Positions 32,693-42,422 are shown, numbered from the stretch's first letter. The stretch: DNA of 64,000 nt from an uncultured Lachnospiraceae bacterium (GCA_947567595.1 CANOMQ010000013.1:1-64000); one strand, 5' to 3'. Program-made: numbers and translations. Notes: a model not told the origin generated them from the letters alone.

Positions 32693-34111
32693 ATGTACAA
32701 TAGCAAATCGCTTAAGGCGCAGGAGTTTATTTGCGACGAGGAAATTCGGGAAACACTGGCGTACGCGGACAAAAACTGTGACAATATGGAGCTTGTAGAC
32801 GCCATTCTTGAGAAGGCAAGGCAGAGAAAGGGCTTAGACCACAGGGAGGCGTCGGTGCTGCTTGCGTGTCAGAATGAGGAGAAAATTCAGGAAATCTACG
32901 CGCTTGCCAATCAGATCAAAAATGATTATTACGGAAACCGTATCGTGATGTTTGCGCCGCTTTATCTTTCGAATTACTGCGTAAACGGCTGCCTGTACTG
33001 CCCGTACCACTTGAAAAACAAGCATATCACGCGCAGGAAGCTCACGCAGGAGGAGATTGTAAAGGAAGTGACGGCGTTACAGGACATGGGGCATAAGCGC
33101 CTTGCAATCGAGGCGGGCGAAGACCCTGTCAATAACCCGATTGAGTATATTTTGGAGTGCATTCAGACGATTTACGGTATCAGGCACAAAAACGGGGCAA
33201 TCCGGCGCGTCAATGTCAATATTGCGGCGACGACGGTGGAAAATTACAGAAAGCTCCACGACGCGGGAATTGGCACGTATATTCTTTTTCAGGAAACATA
33301 TCATAAAGAGAGCTACGAGCGGCTGCACCCGACAGGACCAAAGCATGATTACGCCTATCACACCGAAGCGATGGACAGGGCGATGGAGGGCGGCATTGAT
33401 GATGTGGGGCTTGGCGTGTTGTTTGGGCTAGAGATGTACCGTTATGAGTTTGCGGGGCTATTAATGCACGCAGAACACCTTGAGGCAGTGCATGGCGTGG
33501 GTCCCCATACCATCAGCATGCCGCGCGTAAAGCCGGCGGACGACATCAATCCCGATGATTTTGACAATGGAATCAGCGATGATATTTTTGCAAAAATCTG
33601 CGCGTTAATCCGTATCAGCGTCCCGTATACGGGAATGATTATTTCAACGAGGGAGAGCCAGAGCCTGCGCGAGCGGGTGCTGCCGCTTGGCGTGTCGCAG
33701 ATTAGCGGGGCGTCTCGTACAAGCGTGGGCGGTTACGCAGAGCCGCAGGAGGACAACAGCACAAGTGAGCAGTTTGACGTGAGCGACAAGCGCACGCTTG
33801 ACGAGGTTGTAGGCTGGCTGATAAAGCTTGGCTATATCCCGAGCTTCTGCACGGCGTGCTACCGTGAGGGAAGGACGGGCGACCGCTTCATGACGCTCTG
33901 TAAAAACATGCAGATTTTAAACTGCTGCCACCCGAATGCATTGATGACCTTGAAGGAATACCTTGAGGACTATGCAAGTGACGAGACAAGGCGGCTTGGC
34001 ATGGAGCTGATTGCACGGGAGCTTGAAAAGATACCAAATGAGAAGGTGCGGGAGCGTGCGCGGCAGTATATCCATGAGATAGAAGGCGGGGCGCGGGATT
34101 TCCGGTTTTAG
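32693..34111 (+). CDS. hydG: [FeFe] hydrogenase H-cluster maturase HydG (radical SAM tyrosine lyase)
   Basis: A 472-residue enzyme that cleaves tyrosine to supply CO and cyanide ligands for the H-cluster. The N-terminal radical SAM motif is CVNGCLYC. The C-terminal auxiliary cluster ligands are in SFCTACYREGRTGDRFM and the following Cys (TLCK), which distinguishes HydG from ThiH. Spacing to hydE and hydF (six and 30 bases) indicates one operon. No hydrogenase structural gene is in the window. Confidence 0.96.
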   Translation: MYNSKSLKAQEFICDEEIRETLAYADKNCDNMELVDAILEKARQRKGLDHREASVLLACQNEEKIQEIYALANQIKNDYYGNRIVMFAPLYLSNYCVNGCLYCPYHLKNKHITRRKLTQEEIVKEVTALQDMGHKRLAIEAGEDPVNNPIEYILECIQTIYGIRHKNGAIRRVNVNIAATTVENYRKLHDAGIGTYILFQETYHKESYERLHPTGPKHDYAYHTEAMDRAMEGGIDDVGLGVLFGLEMYRYEFAGLLMHAEHLEAVHGVGPHTISMPRVKPADDINPDDFDNGISDDIFAKICALIRISVPYTGMIISTRESQSLRERVLPLGVSQISGASRTSVGGYAEPQEDNSTSEQFDVSDKRTLDEVVGWLIKLGYIPSFCTACYREGRTGDRFMTLCKNMQILNCCHPNALMTLKEYLEDYASDETRRLGMELIARELEKIPNEKVRERARQYIHEIEGGARDFRF

Positions 34112-34141
34112 GATTTTGGGACGCCAAAAGGGAGGAACACA

Positions 34142-35347
34142 ATGAGTAGCCTGAATGAAACGCCGGGCAGCGTGCGTCTGCATATCGGCGTATTTGGAAA
34201 AACGAACAGCGGGAAGTCCTCGTTTGTCAATGCGTTTACGGGGCAGCAGGTGTCCATCACGGCAGACGTGGCAGGCACGACGACGGACGCGGTCAGTAAG
34301 CCAATGGAAATCCAGCCGCTTGGCGCGTGCGTGATTATTGACACGGCAGGCTTTGACGACGAGAGCGCTTTAGGAAAAAGCAGGGTGGAAAAGACAAGGA
34401 TTGCCGCGGAAAAAAGTGACATTGGTGTCATTTTGTTTGACAGCATGGATATGGAGGCAGAGCTGGACTGGGTGCGGTATTTCCGGGAAAAAAAGACGCC
34501 CGTGCTGCCGGTTGTCACAAAATCGGACATCAGGGACGAAGGGGCGCTGCGGCAGCTTTGCGACGCGGTAAATAAAAGGACAGGCGTGTTTCCGGTCGTT
34601 GTCAGCGCGGCGACGGGCGAGGGCATGGAAGCTGTCAGGGAGGCGCTTGCGCGTCTTGTGCCGGAGGATTTTGACGCACGTCTGATTACGGGCAGCCTTG
34701 TCGGTGCAGATGATGTGGTCATGCTTGTCATGCCGCAGGACATTCAGGCGCCAAAGGGACGGCTGATTTTGCCGCAGGTGCAGACAATCCGGGAGCTTTT
34801 GGACAAAAAATGTATTGTGATAAGCGTCACGGCGGATAAGATGGAGGAGGGCTTAAGGCGTCTTGCAAGCCCGCCCAAGCTGATTATTACAGACTCGCAG
34901 GCGTTTGGCTTTGTGTATGAAAGGAAGCCAAGGGAGAGCATGCTGACCTCCTTCTCCGTGCTTTTTGCCGCGTATAAGGGCGATTTGCCTTATTATATGG
35001 AAGGGGCAGGGGCGATTGACACCCTGACGGAGCATTCCAAGGTGCTGATTGCGGAGTGCTGCACGCACGCGCCGCTTTCGGAGGACATCGGGCGTGTCAA
35101 AATCCCGCGTATGCTAAAAAAGCGGTTTGGACAGGGACTGACGGTGGAGCATAAGAGCGGGACGGATTTTCCGGCAGACTTGTCGGCGTATGATTTGGTA
35201 ATCCAGTGCGGTGCCTGTATGTTTAATCGAAAATATGTTCTATCAAGAGTGGAACGGGCAAAAGCGCAGGGGGTGCCGATGACGAATTACGGCGTGACGA
35301 TTGCGCACCTTACCGGGATTTTGGATAAGGTTGTAACGCCTGTGTAG
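34142..35347 (+). CDS. hydF: [FeFe] hydrogenase maturation GTPase HydF
   Basis: A 401-residue scaffold on which the di-iron precursor is assembled and delivered to apo-hydrogenase. The GTPase domain has GKTNSGKSS, DTAGFDDES and TKSDI. The cluster-binding domain supplies the ligands in AECCTHAPLSEDIGR and QCGACMFNRK. GGGAGG precedes the ATG. It completes the maturase set hydE-hydG-hydF in consecutive order. Confidence 0.95.
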   Translation: MSSLNETPGSVRLHIGVFGKTNSGKSSFVNAFTGQQVSITADVAGTTTDAVSKPMEIQPLGACVIIDTAGFDDESALGKSRVEKTRIAAEKSDIGVILFDSMDMEAELDWVRYFREKKTPVLPVVTKSDIRDEGALRQLCDAVNKRTGVFPVVVSAATGEGMEAVREALARLVPEDFDARLITGSLVGADDVVMLVMPQDIQAPKGRLILPQVQTIRELLDKKCIVISVTADKMEEGLRRLASPPKLIITDSQAFGFVYERKPRESMLTSFSVLFAAYKGDLPYYMEGAGAIDTLTEHSKVLIAECCTHAPLSEDIGRVKIPRMLKKRFGQGLTVEHKSGTDFPADLSAYDLVIQCGACMFNRKYVLSRVERAKAQGVPMTNYGVTIAHLTGILDKVVTPV

Positions 35348-35356
35348 AAATACCAC

Positions 35357-35385
35357 TTGTACATCTGTTTTTGTTGTGCTATAAT
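35357..35385 (+). promoter_or_regulatory. Promoter of the GntR-family gene
   Basis: TTGTAC (35357-35362), 17-base spacer, TATAAT (35380-35385), 40 bases before the ATG at 35426. Confidence 0.7.
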
Positions 35386-35425
35386 TCGTATAACAGTTGA
35401 CGGATAGGAAGGAGCGTAAAAACAG

Positions 35426-35803
35426 ATGTTCATTGAGATTGACTTTAACAGTGACGAGGCGTTGTATTTACAACTGCGCAATCAGATTATCATCGGGATT
35501 GCCACGTCCCGGTTTCAGGAGGGCGACGCGCTCCCTTCGGTGCGGCAGCTTGCAGATACGATTGGCATCAATATGCATACGGTCAACAAGGCGTATGCGG
35601 TGCTAAAGCAGGAGGGGTTTGTAAAGGTGGATCGCCGCAAGGGCGCGGTGATTGCCCTGGATATTGACAAGATACAGGCGCTTGAGGAGCTAAAGCGCGA
35701 CATGCAGGTGCTTTTGGCAAAGAGTAGCTGCAAGCGGATTTCGCGCAGCGAGGTTCATGCGCTGATTGATGAAATATATGAGGATTATGTAACTGTTCAG
35801 TAG
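35426..35803 (+). CDS. GntR-family transcriptional regulator (YtrA-like)
   Basis: A 125-residue regulator. The winged helix reads YLQLRNQIIIGIATSRFQEGD, ALPSVRQLADTIGINMHTVNKAYAVLKQEGFV and DRRKGAV. The C-terminal 45 residues form a short helical dimerisation segment, which places it in the YtrA subfamily rather than with ligand-sensing FadR or HutC types. AAGGAG precedes the ATG. YtrA members often control adjacent ABC transporters, but none is here; clpC follows. Shared elements upstream of clpC and of the gene at 38536 are candidate targets. Confidence 0.87.
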   Translation: MFIEIDFNSDEALYLQLRNQIIIGIATSRFQEGDALPSVRQLADTIGINMHTVNKAYAVLKQEGFVKVDRRKGAVIALDIDKIQALEELKRDMQVLLAKSSCKRISRSEVHALIDEIYEDYVTVQ

Positions 35804-35850
35804 GTCTGCGCATTTACTGCGCTGACCGTGAGAAAACGTAGATTTAGCAG

Positions 35851-35892
35851 GCAAAAATCCATTACCGAAGGTAATTTTGCATGGATTTTTGC
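35851..35892 (+). terminator. 12-bp hairpin between gntR and clpC
   Basis: GCAAAAATCCAT (35851-35862) pairs perfectly with ATGGATTTTTGC (35881-35892). A small inner stem TACC-GAA-GGTA is also present. The U-run is inside the stem rather than after it, so it may be an attenuator or an RNA structure rather than a plain terminator. Confidence 0.45.
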
Positions 35893-35894
35893 GT

Positions 35895-35923
35895 GTAACT
35901 ATGAGGGTACTGAATAGTTACAG
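35895..35923. promoter_or_regulatory. Dyad element before clpC (GTAACTAT ... ATAGTTAC)
   Basis: GTAACTAT (35895-35902) and ATAGTTAC (35914-35921) form a perfect 8-bp dyad. The 17-mer GTACTGAATAGTTACAG (35907-35923) recurs with two changes at 38483-38499. A promoter candidate TTGCAT-17-TATGAG (35877-35905) overlaps it, so a regulator bound here would interfere with clpC transcription. Confidence 0.5.
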
Positions 35924-35949
35924 GATTATGAGTAAATCGGAGGTTAATC

Positions 35950-38412
35950 ATGCAGCAGTTTACGGATAAGGCGAAGGTCGCTTTGCAGAAGGCGGCAAAG
36001 ACGGCGCGGGATTTGCGCCAGAGCTATATCGGAAGCGAGCACATTCTTGTCGGGCTTGTCAGGGAAAAGACAGGCGTTGCGGCGAAGGTGCTTGCGGAAA
36101 ACGGCGTTGACGAGGTGCAGCTTATCGATATGATTAAGGAGCTGATTGCGCCGGAGGGCAATGTCGCGACAATGGAGCGGGACGGCTATTCGCCGCGTGC
36201 CACGAAAATTTTGGAGGAAAGCCACAGACTGGCGCATAAATATAAAAGCCCGCTTACGGGGACGGAGCATATTCTGCTTTCCATTCTGAGGGAGGGTGAA
36301 AATGTCGGTCTAAGGCTGTTAAACACGATTGGAATTAACGTACAAAAGCTCTATATGGACACGCTGATTGCAATGGGCGAGGACATTAACCGTCACAAGG
36401 ACGACCTAAGCCGCAACAAGAAAAAGAAAAACGGCGTGACGCAGACCTTGAACCAGTACAGCAGGGATTTGACGCAGCTTGCAAAGGACGGGAAGCTCGA
36501 CCCTGTGATTGGCAGGGAGACGGAGATTTTGCGCGTGGTGCAGATTTTATCAAGGCGGACGAAAAACAATCCGTGCCTGATTGGTGAGCCGGGCGTTGGA
36601 AAGACTGCGATTGCGGAGGGGCTTGCGCTTCGCATTGTCAATGGCGATGTGCCGGATACCGTGAAAAACAAGCGCGTTGTGACGCTTGACCTTGCGGGAA
36701 TGGTGGCAGGCTCGAAATACCGCGGCGAGTTTGAGGAGCGCATTAAGCGGGTTATCCGCGAGGTGATTGAGGCGGGGAATATTTATCTGTTCCTTGACGA
36801 AATCCATACGCTGATTGGCGCGGGCGGTGCGGAGGGTGCGATTGACGCGTCCAATATCTTAAAGCCGTCGCTTTCGAGAGGCGAAATCCAGCTAATCGGC
36901 GCGACGACAGTTGCCGAGTACCGCAAATACATTGAGAAGGACGCGGCGCTTGAGCGCAGGTTCCAACCTGTGATGGTGGAGGAGCCCACAGAGAGCGAGG
37001 CGGTGGAAATCCTTGAGGGCATTGCCTATAAATATGCCCAGCACCATCAGGTGACCATCACGCACGAGGCGCTTGAGGCGGCAGTCAAGCTTTCTGACCG
37101 TTACATCAATGACCGCAACCTGCCGGATAAGGCGATTGACCTGATTGACGAGGCTTCTGCGGCAATCAAGCTAAAAAACATGCACCTGCCCGACACCTTT
37201 AAGGAAATGACGGAGCAGATTAAGCGGTTTGATTTGCAGATTGAGCGCTCGATTCGAATGGAGGCGTACACACAGGCGGCGGAGCTTCGCCAGAAGCAGG
37301 ATGAGCTGATAAAAAAATACGACAAGGCGTATATCCGTTATGAAAAGACACAGACCGAGAAAAACCTTGTGGTGACGGAGAATGATATTGCCGAGGTTGT
37401 GGCAAACTGGACAAAGATACCTGTTAAAAAATTAACACAGAAGGAGAGCGAGCGGCTTTTAAAGCTCGAAAGCATTCTGCATAAGCGCGTGATTGGTCAG
37501 GAGGAGGCTGTAACAGCAGTCGCACAGACCATGAAGCGCGGGCGCGTGGGCTTACAGGACCCCAACCGCCCGATTGGTTCGTTCTTGTTTTTGGGACCTA
37601 CGGGCGTCGGGAAAACGGAGCTTTCCAAGGCGCTTGCGGAGGCGATGTTTGGCTCGGAGAATGCGTTAATCCGTGTTGACATGTCGGAGTACATGGAGTC
37701 GCATTCCGTATCAAAGATGGTCGGCTCGCCGCCGGGCTATGTCGGCTTTGAGGAGGGCGGGCAGCTCAGCGAGAAGGTGCGCAGGAACCCGTATTCGGTC
37801 GTCTTGTTTGACGAGATTGAGAAGGCGCACCCCGATGTGTTCAATATCCTTTTGCAGGTGCTTGACGACGGGCATATCACGGACTCGAAGGGCAGGAAGG
37901 TTAGCTTTAAGAATACCATCTTAATCATGACCTCCAACGCGGGCGCAAAGCGGATAGTTGACCCCAAGAATTTGGGTTTTGCGACGGTGACGGACGAGAA
38001 GGCGGACTACAATAAAATGAAGTCCAACGTCATGGAGGAGGTAAAGCGCTTGTTTAAGCCGGAGTTTATCAACCGGATTGACGAGATTATGGTATTCCAC
38101 CCGCTGACACAGCAGGATATGAAGCAGATTATCACGCTGCTTTCCAAGAATTTGTGCGAGCGCTGCAAGGCGCAGCTTGACATTGATCTGACGCTGACGG
38201 GGACGCTTAAGGAGTATCTTGTAAAGAAACACTCCGATCCCAAAATGGGCGCAAGACCGTTAAAGCGGGCAATTCAGAACGTCGTGGAGAACGAGCTTGC
38301 GACGGCGATTTTGGAGGGCAGGGTAAAGGCAGGCGATGTGGTTTCGGCAGGCGTGCGCAACGATAAAGTGTCGTTTTCGGTGAAGGAGCCAAAGGAAGAA
38401 GAGTCTGTGTGA
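35950..38412 (+). CDS. clpC: ClpC-type AAA+ ATPase, Clp protease unfoldase
   Basis: An 820-residue class I Clp/Hsp100 ATPase that unfolds substrates for ClpP. It has two N-terminal repeats (residues 1-145). The first AAA+ module has GEPGVGKTA and [12 protein letters not shown]. The middle domain is short (residues 395-455, one coiled-coil wing), as in ClpC rather than ClpB. The second AAA+ module has GPTGVGKTE and [13 protein letters not shown]. The usual neighbours ctsR, mcsA and mcsB are absent; a GntR regulator gene precedes it instead. CGGAGG lies before the ATG. Confidence 0.95.
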   Translation: MQQFTDKAKVALQKAAKTARDLRQSYIGSEHILVGLVREKTGVAAKVLAENGVDEVQLIDMIKELIAPEGNVATMERDGYSPRATKILEESHRLAHKYKSPLTGTEHILLSILREGENVGLRLLNTIGINVQKLYMDTLIAMGEDINRHKDDLSRNKKKKNGVTQTLNQYSRDLTQLAKDGKLDPVIGRETEILRVVQILSRRTKNNPCLIGEPGVGKTAIAEGLALRIVNGDVPDTVKNKRVVTLDLAGMVAGSKYRGEFEERIKRVIREVIEAGNIYLFLDEIHTLIGAGGAEGAIDASNILKPSLSRGEIQLIGATTVAEYRKYIEKDAALERRFQPVMVEEPTESEAVEILEGIAYKYAQHHQVTITHEALEAAVKLSDRYINDRNLPDKAIDLIDEASAAIKLKNMHLPDTFKEMTEQIKRFDLQIERSIRMEAYTQAAELRQKQDELIKKYDKAYIRYEKTQTEKNLVVTENDIAEVVANWTKIPVKKLTQKESERLLKLESILHKRVIGQEEAVTAVAQTMKRGRVGLQDPNRPIGSFLFLGPTGVGKTELSKALAEAMFGSENALIRVDMSEYMESHSVSKMVGSPPGYVGFEEGGQLSEKVRRNPYSVVLFDEIEKAHPDVFNILLQVLDDGHITDSKGRKVSFKNTILIMTSNAGAKRIVDPKNLGFATVTDEKADYNKMKSNVMEEVKRLFKPEFINRIDEIMVFHPLTQQDMKQIITLLSKNLCERCKAQLDIDLTLTGTLKEYLVKKHSDPKMGARPLKRAIQNVVENELATAILEGRVKAGDVVSAGVRNDKVSFSVKEPKEEESV

Positions 38413-38482
38413 TTTTTGTGTGATTTTTATATAAAATTGTGGAAATTCATCAAAATATGTTATATGATAGAAGTGTAACCAT

Positions 38483-38499
38483 GTAATGAGTAGTTACAG
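38483..38499. promoter_or_regulatory. Copy of the clpC upstream element
   Basis: GTAATGAGTAGTTACAG matches the clpC element at 35907-35923 at 15 of 17 positions. It lies about 20 bases downstream of a weak promoter (TTGTGG, 38437; TATATG, 38461) and 37 bases before the next gene. Confidence 0.5.
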
Positions 38500-38535
38500 T
38501 TAATTAGCATTTATTGTTTTAGGAGGACAAAAGAA

Positions 38536-38949
38536 ATGTCAGCAGTCACAGAATTACTACGTTCCGAGAGTAATGGCAGCATCAGTTTTGGAAATCATGA
38601 ACTTGCCGCAAAGGCAAAGCTTGAGGATTACAAGCATGCAGGGGATACGTACAAGGTCAAGACCTATCAGGCAATTACAAAGCTGGAGAAAAACGGATTG
38701 TTTTTGTATGAGTCCGTTCCGGGTACATCTGTCCATGATTTTAGCAGTGATAAGGAGAGTATCTCGTTTGTAGTAGAGGGCGCACAGGACGCACAGATTA
38801 CGCTGGGCGTGGAGGAAGATGCAGAGTATGAGGTTTTTGTGGCAGGAGAGAGCGCAGGAACGATGAAAACAAACCTTTCAGGAAAACTCAGCGTCAGTGT
38901 GGAGCTGGAAGGCGCAGGAGCGGTTGAGGTGAGACTGAATAAAAAATAA
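38536..38949 (+). CDS. Conserved Lachnospiraceae protein of unknown function
   Basis: A 137-residue protein with a perfect AGGAGG site. I recall similar short proteins in related genomes, sometimes mislabelled endosialidase; nothing in this sequence supports that activity. Its N-terminal part has ISFGNHELAAKAKLEDYKH and a YKVKTY segment. The C-terminal half is beta-strand rich (AQITLGVEEDAEYEVFVAGE). It is predicted soluble and cytoplasmic. A terminator follows it, so it is a single-gene unit. Confidence 0.75.
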   Translation: MSAVTELLRSESNGSISFGNHELAAKAKLEDYKHAGDTYKVKTYQAITKLEKNGLFLYESVPGTSVHDFSSDKESISFVVEGAQDAQITLGVEEDAEYEVFVAGESAGTMKTNLSGKLSVSVELEGAGAVEVRLNKK

Positions 38950-38973
38950 TTGCAGTAGACAAATACAGATGAG

Positions 38974-39009
38974 AAAATACCTCCTCAAAACCAAAGGGGA
39001 GGTATTTTT
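38974..39009 (+). terminator. Intrinsic terminator before radA
   Basis: AAAATACCTCC (38974-38984) pairs with GGAGGTATTTT (38998-39008) and continues in T. It ends the 137-residue protein gene. Confidence 0.8.
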
Positions 39010-39029
39010 ATGCAACTTGGAGGAATAAT

Positions 39030-40403
39030 ATGGCTAAAAAAATAACTACCGTTTTCTTTTGTCAGGAATGCGGGTATGAGTCGTCAAAGTGGATGGGGCA
39101 GTGCCCGGGCTGTAAGCAGTGGAACACACTTGTGGAGGAAAAAGTCAGCGTGACGGGCAGCGGCATGGGCGGCGCGTCAAAGACTGCCGCTGTCAGGGAG
39201 GCGCCAAAGCCCGTTGCAATCGGGGAGGTCTCGTTAAACGACGGGGAGCGCATGATGACGGGGATTGAGGAGCTTGACAGGGTGCTTGGCGGCGGCATTA
39301 TGCAGGGCTCGCTCATTCTTGTCGGCGGCGACCCCGGTATCGGGAAATCGACGCTGCTGCTACAGACATGCCGGCAGCTTTCCATGAACGGCAGGCGCGT
39401 GCTCTATATTTCCGGCGAGGAGTCCCTAAAGCAGATTAAGCTGCGCGCCATGCGGATTGGAACCTTTGGGGACAACCTGCTTTTGCTGTGTGAGACGAAT
39501 TTAAGCCTTGTGGAGGAGGTCATACAGCGCACAAATCCGCAGGTCGTCATCATTGACTCGATACAGACCATGTATCAGGAGGCGGTATCGTCCGCGCCCG
39601 GAAGCGTCTCGCAGGTGCGGGAGGCAACGAACGTGTTTTTGCAGCTTGCAAAACGGCTTGGCATTTCCATTTTTATCGTGGGGCATGTGACGAAGGAGGG
39701 CACGGTGGCAGGGCCGCGCGTCTTGGAGCATATGGTTGATACGGTGCTTTATTTTGAGGGAGACCGATTTGCGTCCTACCGGATTTTGCGCGGCGTGAAA
39801 AACCGCTTTGGCTCAACGAATGAGATTGGTGTGTTTGAAATGCGCAAGGAAGGGCTGGTGGAGGTCAAAAACCCGTCCGAGTACATGCTAAGCGGAAAGC
39901 CTGTCGGGGCAAGCGGCTCCGTGGTGGTGTGCTCCGTGGAGGGCACGCGCCCGATTTTGGTGGAAATTCAGGCGCTTGTGTGCCATACGAATTTCGGCAT
40001 ACCGCGCCGTCAGACGACAGGGACGGACTTTAACCGGGTAAATCTGCTGATGGCAGTGCTGGAAAAGCGGCTTGGGTTACAGATTGGTGACTGTGACGCG
40101 TATGTGAACATTGCAGGCGGCATGAAGCTTAACGAGCCTGCGATTGATTTGGGGATTATCATGGCAATCGTCTCAAGCTTTCGCAACAGGGCGGTTGACG
40201 AGAAAACGCTTGTGTTCGGCGAGGTCGGGCTAAGCGGGGAGGTGCGTGCCGTCACAATGGCGGCGCAGCGCGTACAGGAAGCCAAAAAGCTCGGCTATTC
40301 GACGGTAATCATGCCGCGCGTGAACCTAGAGGGCATGGAGCCTGTGGAGGGAATAAAGGTTATCGGCGTGGGCGGTATTGGGGAAGCGATTGATTTGATA
40401 TAA
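39030..40403 (+). CDS. radA: DNA repair protein RadA (Sms)
   Basis: A 457-residue RecA-like helicase that promotes branch migration during recombination. It has an N-terminal zinc finger (CQECGYESSKWMGQCPGC) and Walker A GGDPGIGKST. The RadA-specific KNRFGSTNEIGVFEM is present, and a C-terminal Lon-like domain follows (residues 290-457). The length is normal. TTGGAGG precedes the ATG. The start is only 20 bases after the preceding terminator, so its promoter must lie in or before that hairpin, or it depends on readthrough. Confidence 0.96.
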   Translation: MAKKITTVFFCQECGYESSKWMGQCPGCKQWNTLVEEKVSVTGSGMGGASKTAAVREAPKPVAIGEVSLNDGERMMTGIEELDRVLGGGIMQGSLILVGGDPGIGKSTLLLQTCRQLSMNGRRVLYISGEESLKQIKLRAMRIGTFGDNLLLLCETNLSLVEEVIQRTNPQVVIIDSIQTMYQEAVSSAPGSVSQVREATNVFLQLAKRLGISIFIVGHVTKEGTVAGPRVLEHMVDTVLYFEGDRFASYRILRGVKNRFGSTNEIGVFEMRKEGLVEVKNPSEYMLSGKPVGASGSVVVCSVEGTRPILVEIQALVCHTNFGIPRRQTTGTDFNRVNLLMAVLEKRLGLQIGDCDAYVNIAGGMKLNEPAIDLGIIMAIVSSFRNRAVDEKTLVFGEVGLSGEVRAVTMAAQRVQEAKKLGYSTVIMPRVNLEGMEPVEGIKVIGVGGIGEAIDLI

Positions 40404-40445
40404 TTTGCCATCATATATTAGAACAGGATTTTTGGAGGGAGGATT

Positions 40446-41789
40446 ATGGAAATGGAACAGGATTGGAACATCGATATGGAAGTGATTGGGGAGCTTATGC
40501 GGTTCCTAGACAGCTCGATTACCTGCTACCATGCGGTATGCGAGGTGGAGAAGCGTTTGCAGGAGGCGGGCTTTACAAGGCTTAGCGAAAAAAGCGCATG
40601 GACGCTTGCGGGCGGACGCGGGTATTATGTGATACGCAATGACTCGTCCATCATGGCATTTCGCGTGCCGCAGTGTGCGGTAAGTGATATCAAGGGCTTT
40701 CATATCTTTGCGGCACATTCGGACTCTCCGGCATTTAAATTAAAGGAATGCCCGGAGCTGACAAAGGAGGGCGTGTATGTGAGCCTCAACACGGAAAAAT
40801 ACGGCGGCATGATTTTGTCCTCGTGGCTTGACAGACCTTTAACAATCGCAGGCAGGGTGTGCATAGAGGAAAAGGGGGAAATTGTGTCCTATCCGGTCAG
40901 GCTAAAGGACAATACCTGCCTGATACCAAGTCTTTCCATTCATCTAAACCGCGATATGAATAACGGCATTGCGCTCAATCCGCAGACGGACATGCTGCCG
41001 CTTCTGATGATGTGCCCAGAGCATGAGCAAAACGCAGAAATTGTCAGACAAATGCTTGCTGACGCGCTGAACCGTCAGTATCAAAAGAACATTACGGCAG
41101 ATGATATTCTGTCGTCAGATCTTTTTGTCCAAAACAGCCAGAAGGCGGTGCTTGCGGGGGCGTCGGACGAGTTTCTCATGTCCGCAAGGTTTGACGATTT
41201 GGCGTGTGTCTTTGCGGGGATAAAGGCAATGTGTCAGGCGCAGTCAAGCCAGTACATCAATGTGCTTGCCGTGTTTGACAACGAGGAGGTCGGAAGCCTT
41301 ACAAGGCAGGGGGCGGACTCGACCTTTTTGCGCGATACGCTTGAAAATATCAGCGACGCGCTCGGGGCAGACCAAAGGGCTTACCGGATTTGGAAGGCGG
41401 ACAGCTTTCTGATGAGCGCGGACAATGCGCACGCCTGCCACCCCAATCAGGGAGCAAAGTCGGATCCGGTGAACAGACCTTGCCTTAACGGCGGTATTGT
41501 GTTAAAATATCACGGCGGGCAGAAGTATGCGACAGACGCGTATTCGGCGGCTGTTGTGAAGAGGCTCTGCAAGGCGCAGGGCATTGCATGTCAGGTTTAC
41601 ACGAACCGCTCCGACATTGCCGGGGGCTCGACGCTTGGAAACCTCTCGATGGCGCAGGTGAGTGTGGCTGCCGCGGATATCGGACTGCCGCAGCTTGCAA
41701 TGCATTCCGCGTTTGAGACGGGGGGAACAAGGGATATTGCGGATATGATAAGGCTTGCGGAAGCGTTTTATGCGATGGGACAGCAATAG
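40446..41789 (+). CDS. apeB: M18-family aminopeptidase (aspartyl aminopeptidase-like)
   Basis: A 447-residue cytosolic zinc aminopeptidase. Metal-ligand segments are AAHSDSPAFKLK, FDNEEVGS, SADNAHACHPN and the C-terminal MHSAFETGG. RFDDLACVFAGI completes the family set. Specificity for N-terminal Asp or Glu is usual in the family but cannot be read here. GGAGGGAGG lies before the ATG. It lies 42 bases after radA, and a terminator follows. Confidence 0.93.
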   Translation: MEMEQDWNIDMEVIGELMRFLDSSITCYHAVCEVEKRLQEAGFTRLSEKSAWTLAGGRGYYVIRNDSSIMAFRVPQCAVSDIKGFHIFAAHSDSPAFKLKECPELTKEGVYVSLNTEKYGGMILSSWLDRPLTIAGRVCIEEKGEIVSYPVRLKDNTCLIPSLSIHLNRDMNNGIALNPQTDMLPLLMMCPEHEQNAEIVRQMLADALNRQYQKNITADDILSSDLFVQNSQKAVLAGASDEFLMSARFDDLACVFAGIKAMCQAQSSQYINVLAVFDNEEVGSLTRQGADSTFLRDTLENISDALGADQRAYRIWKADSFLMSADNAHACHPNQGAKSDPVNRPCLNGGIVLKYHGGQKYATDAYSAAVVKRLCKAQGIACQVYTNRSDIAGGSTLGNLSMAQVSVAAADIGLPQLAMHSAFETGGTRDIADMIRLAEAFYAMGQQ

Positions 41790-41827
41790 GGTTGTTTTGA
41801 TAAGATATATTTTGATAAGATATAAAA

Positions 41828-41856
41828 AAGTTCCTCAAATTACTGAGGAACTTTTT
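41828..41856 (+). terminator. Intrinsic terminator between apeB and tRNA-Trp
   Basis: AAGTTCCTC pairs with GAGGAACTT and is followed by T. An A-run on the other side makes it usable from both strands, so it may also end the tRNA transcript. Confidence 0.8.
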
Positions 41857-41859
41857 TAG

Positions 41860-41930
41860 CAGGGGCAGAAGGAATCGAACCCTCGTTGACGGTTTTGGAG
41901 ACCGCTGTTCTACCGCTGAACTATGCCCCT
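41860..41930 (-). tRNA. tRNA-Trp (anticodon CCA)
   Basis: On the minus strand the acceptor AGGGGCA pairs with TGCCCCT. The anticodon stem GCGGT/ACCGT encloses CTCCAAA (anticodon CCA), and the T arm is GAGGG-TTCGATT-CCTTC. The 3' CCA is not encoded. Confidence 0.95.
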
Positions 41931-42040
41931 TTGTTCAGTTTATGCTATGTGAGACATATTTTCTCACCAACGAATAATATTATAGCATAGACTGATATTA
42001 AAATGCAAGTAAAAACAAAAAATATTTGACAAAATCGTGT

Positions 42041-42259
42041 TTATTTTTTGTTTGCGGCTGCCTTGAGCTGGTTTTGAACGATATACCTTCTGACGGTTTT
42101 TTCCGTATGTGTGAACATGACATACATAATTTCGTCAAGGTTCATTCCAGCCTCGAACGCGTCATGCAGCACCGTGTCAAGCCCAGTCCTTGAGATTGCC
42201 GTTTCTAAATCCGATGCGGCTTCATTTAAAGTGGCTCTGTCATCATTAAAAATACTCAT
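42041..42259 (-). CDS. Small helical protein of unknown function
   Basis: A 72-residue protein from ATG 42259, which has CAGGGGG seven bases upstream; the frame is open further upstream without support. It is predicted all-helical and soluble (SDLETAISRTGLDTVLHDAF, TEKTVRRYIVQNQLKAA). No family was recognised. Confidence 0.6.
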   Translation of the reverse strand: MSIFNDDRATLNEAASDLETAISRTGLDTVLHDAFEAGMNLDEIMYVMFTHTEKTVRRYIVQNQLKAAANKK

Positions 42260-42422
42260 AAAAAAACCCCCTGTTCTGTTACATCTATGCATGATTATAG
42301 CAATACTGGACGTAATCGTCAAGAACGTGCAAAAAATTAACACGGTGATGACGGTGGTTTTGGTTTTATTTGACAAAAAACAATTGCGTATTCTGACAAT
42401 TATGTAATTTGTGATATATTAA

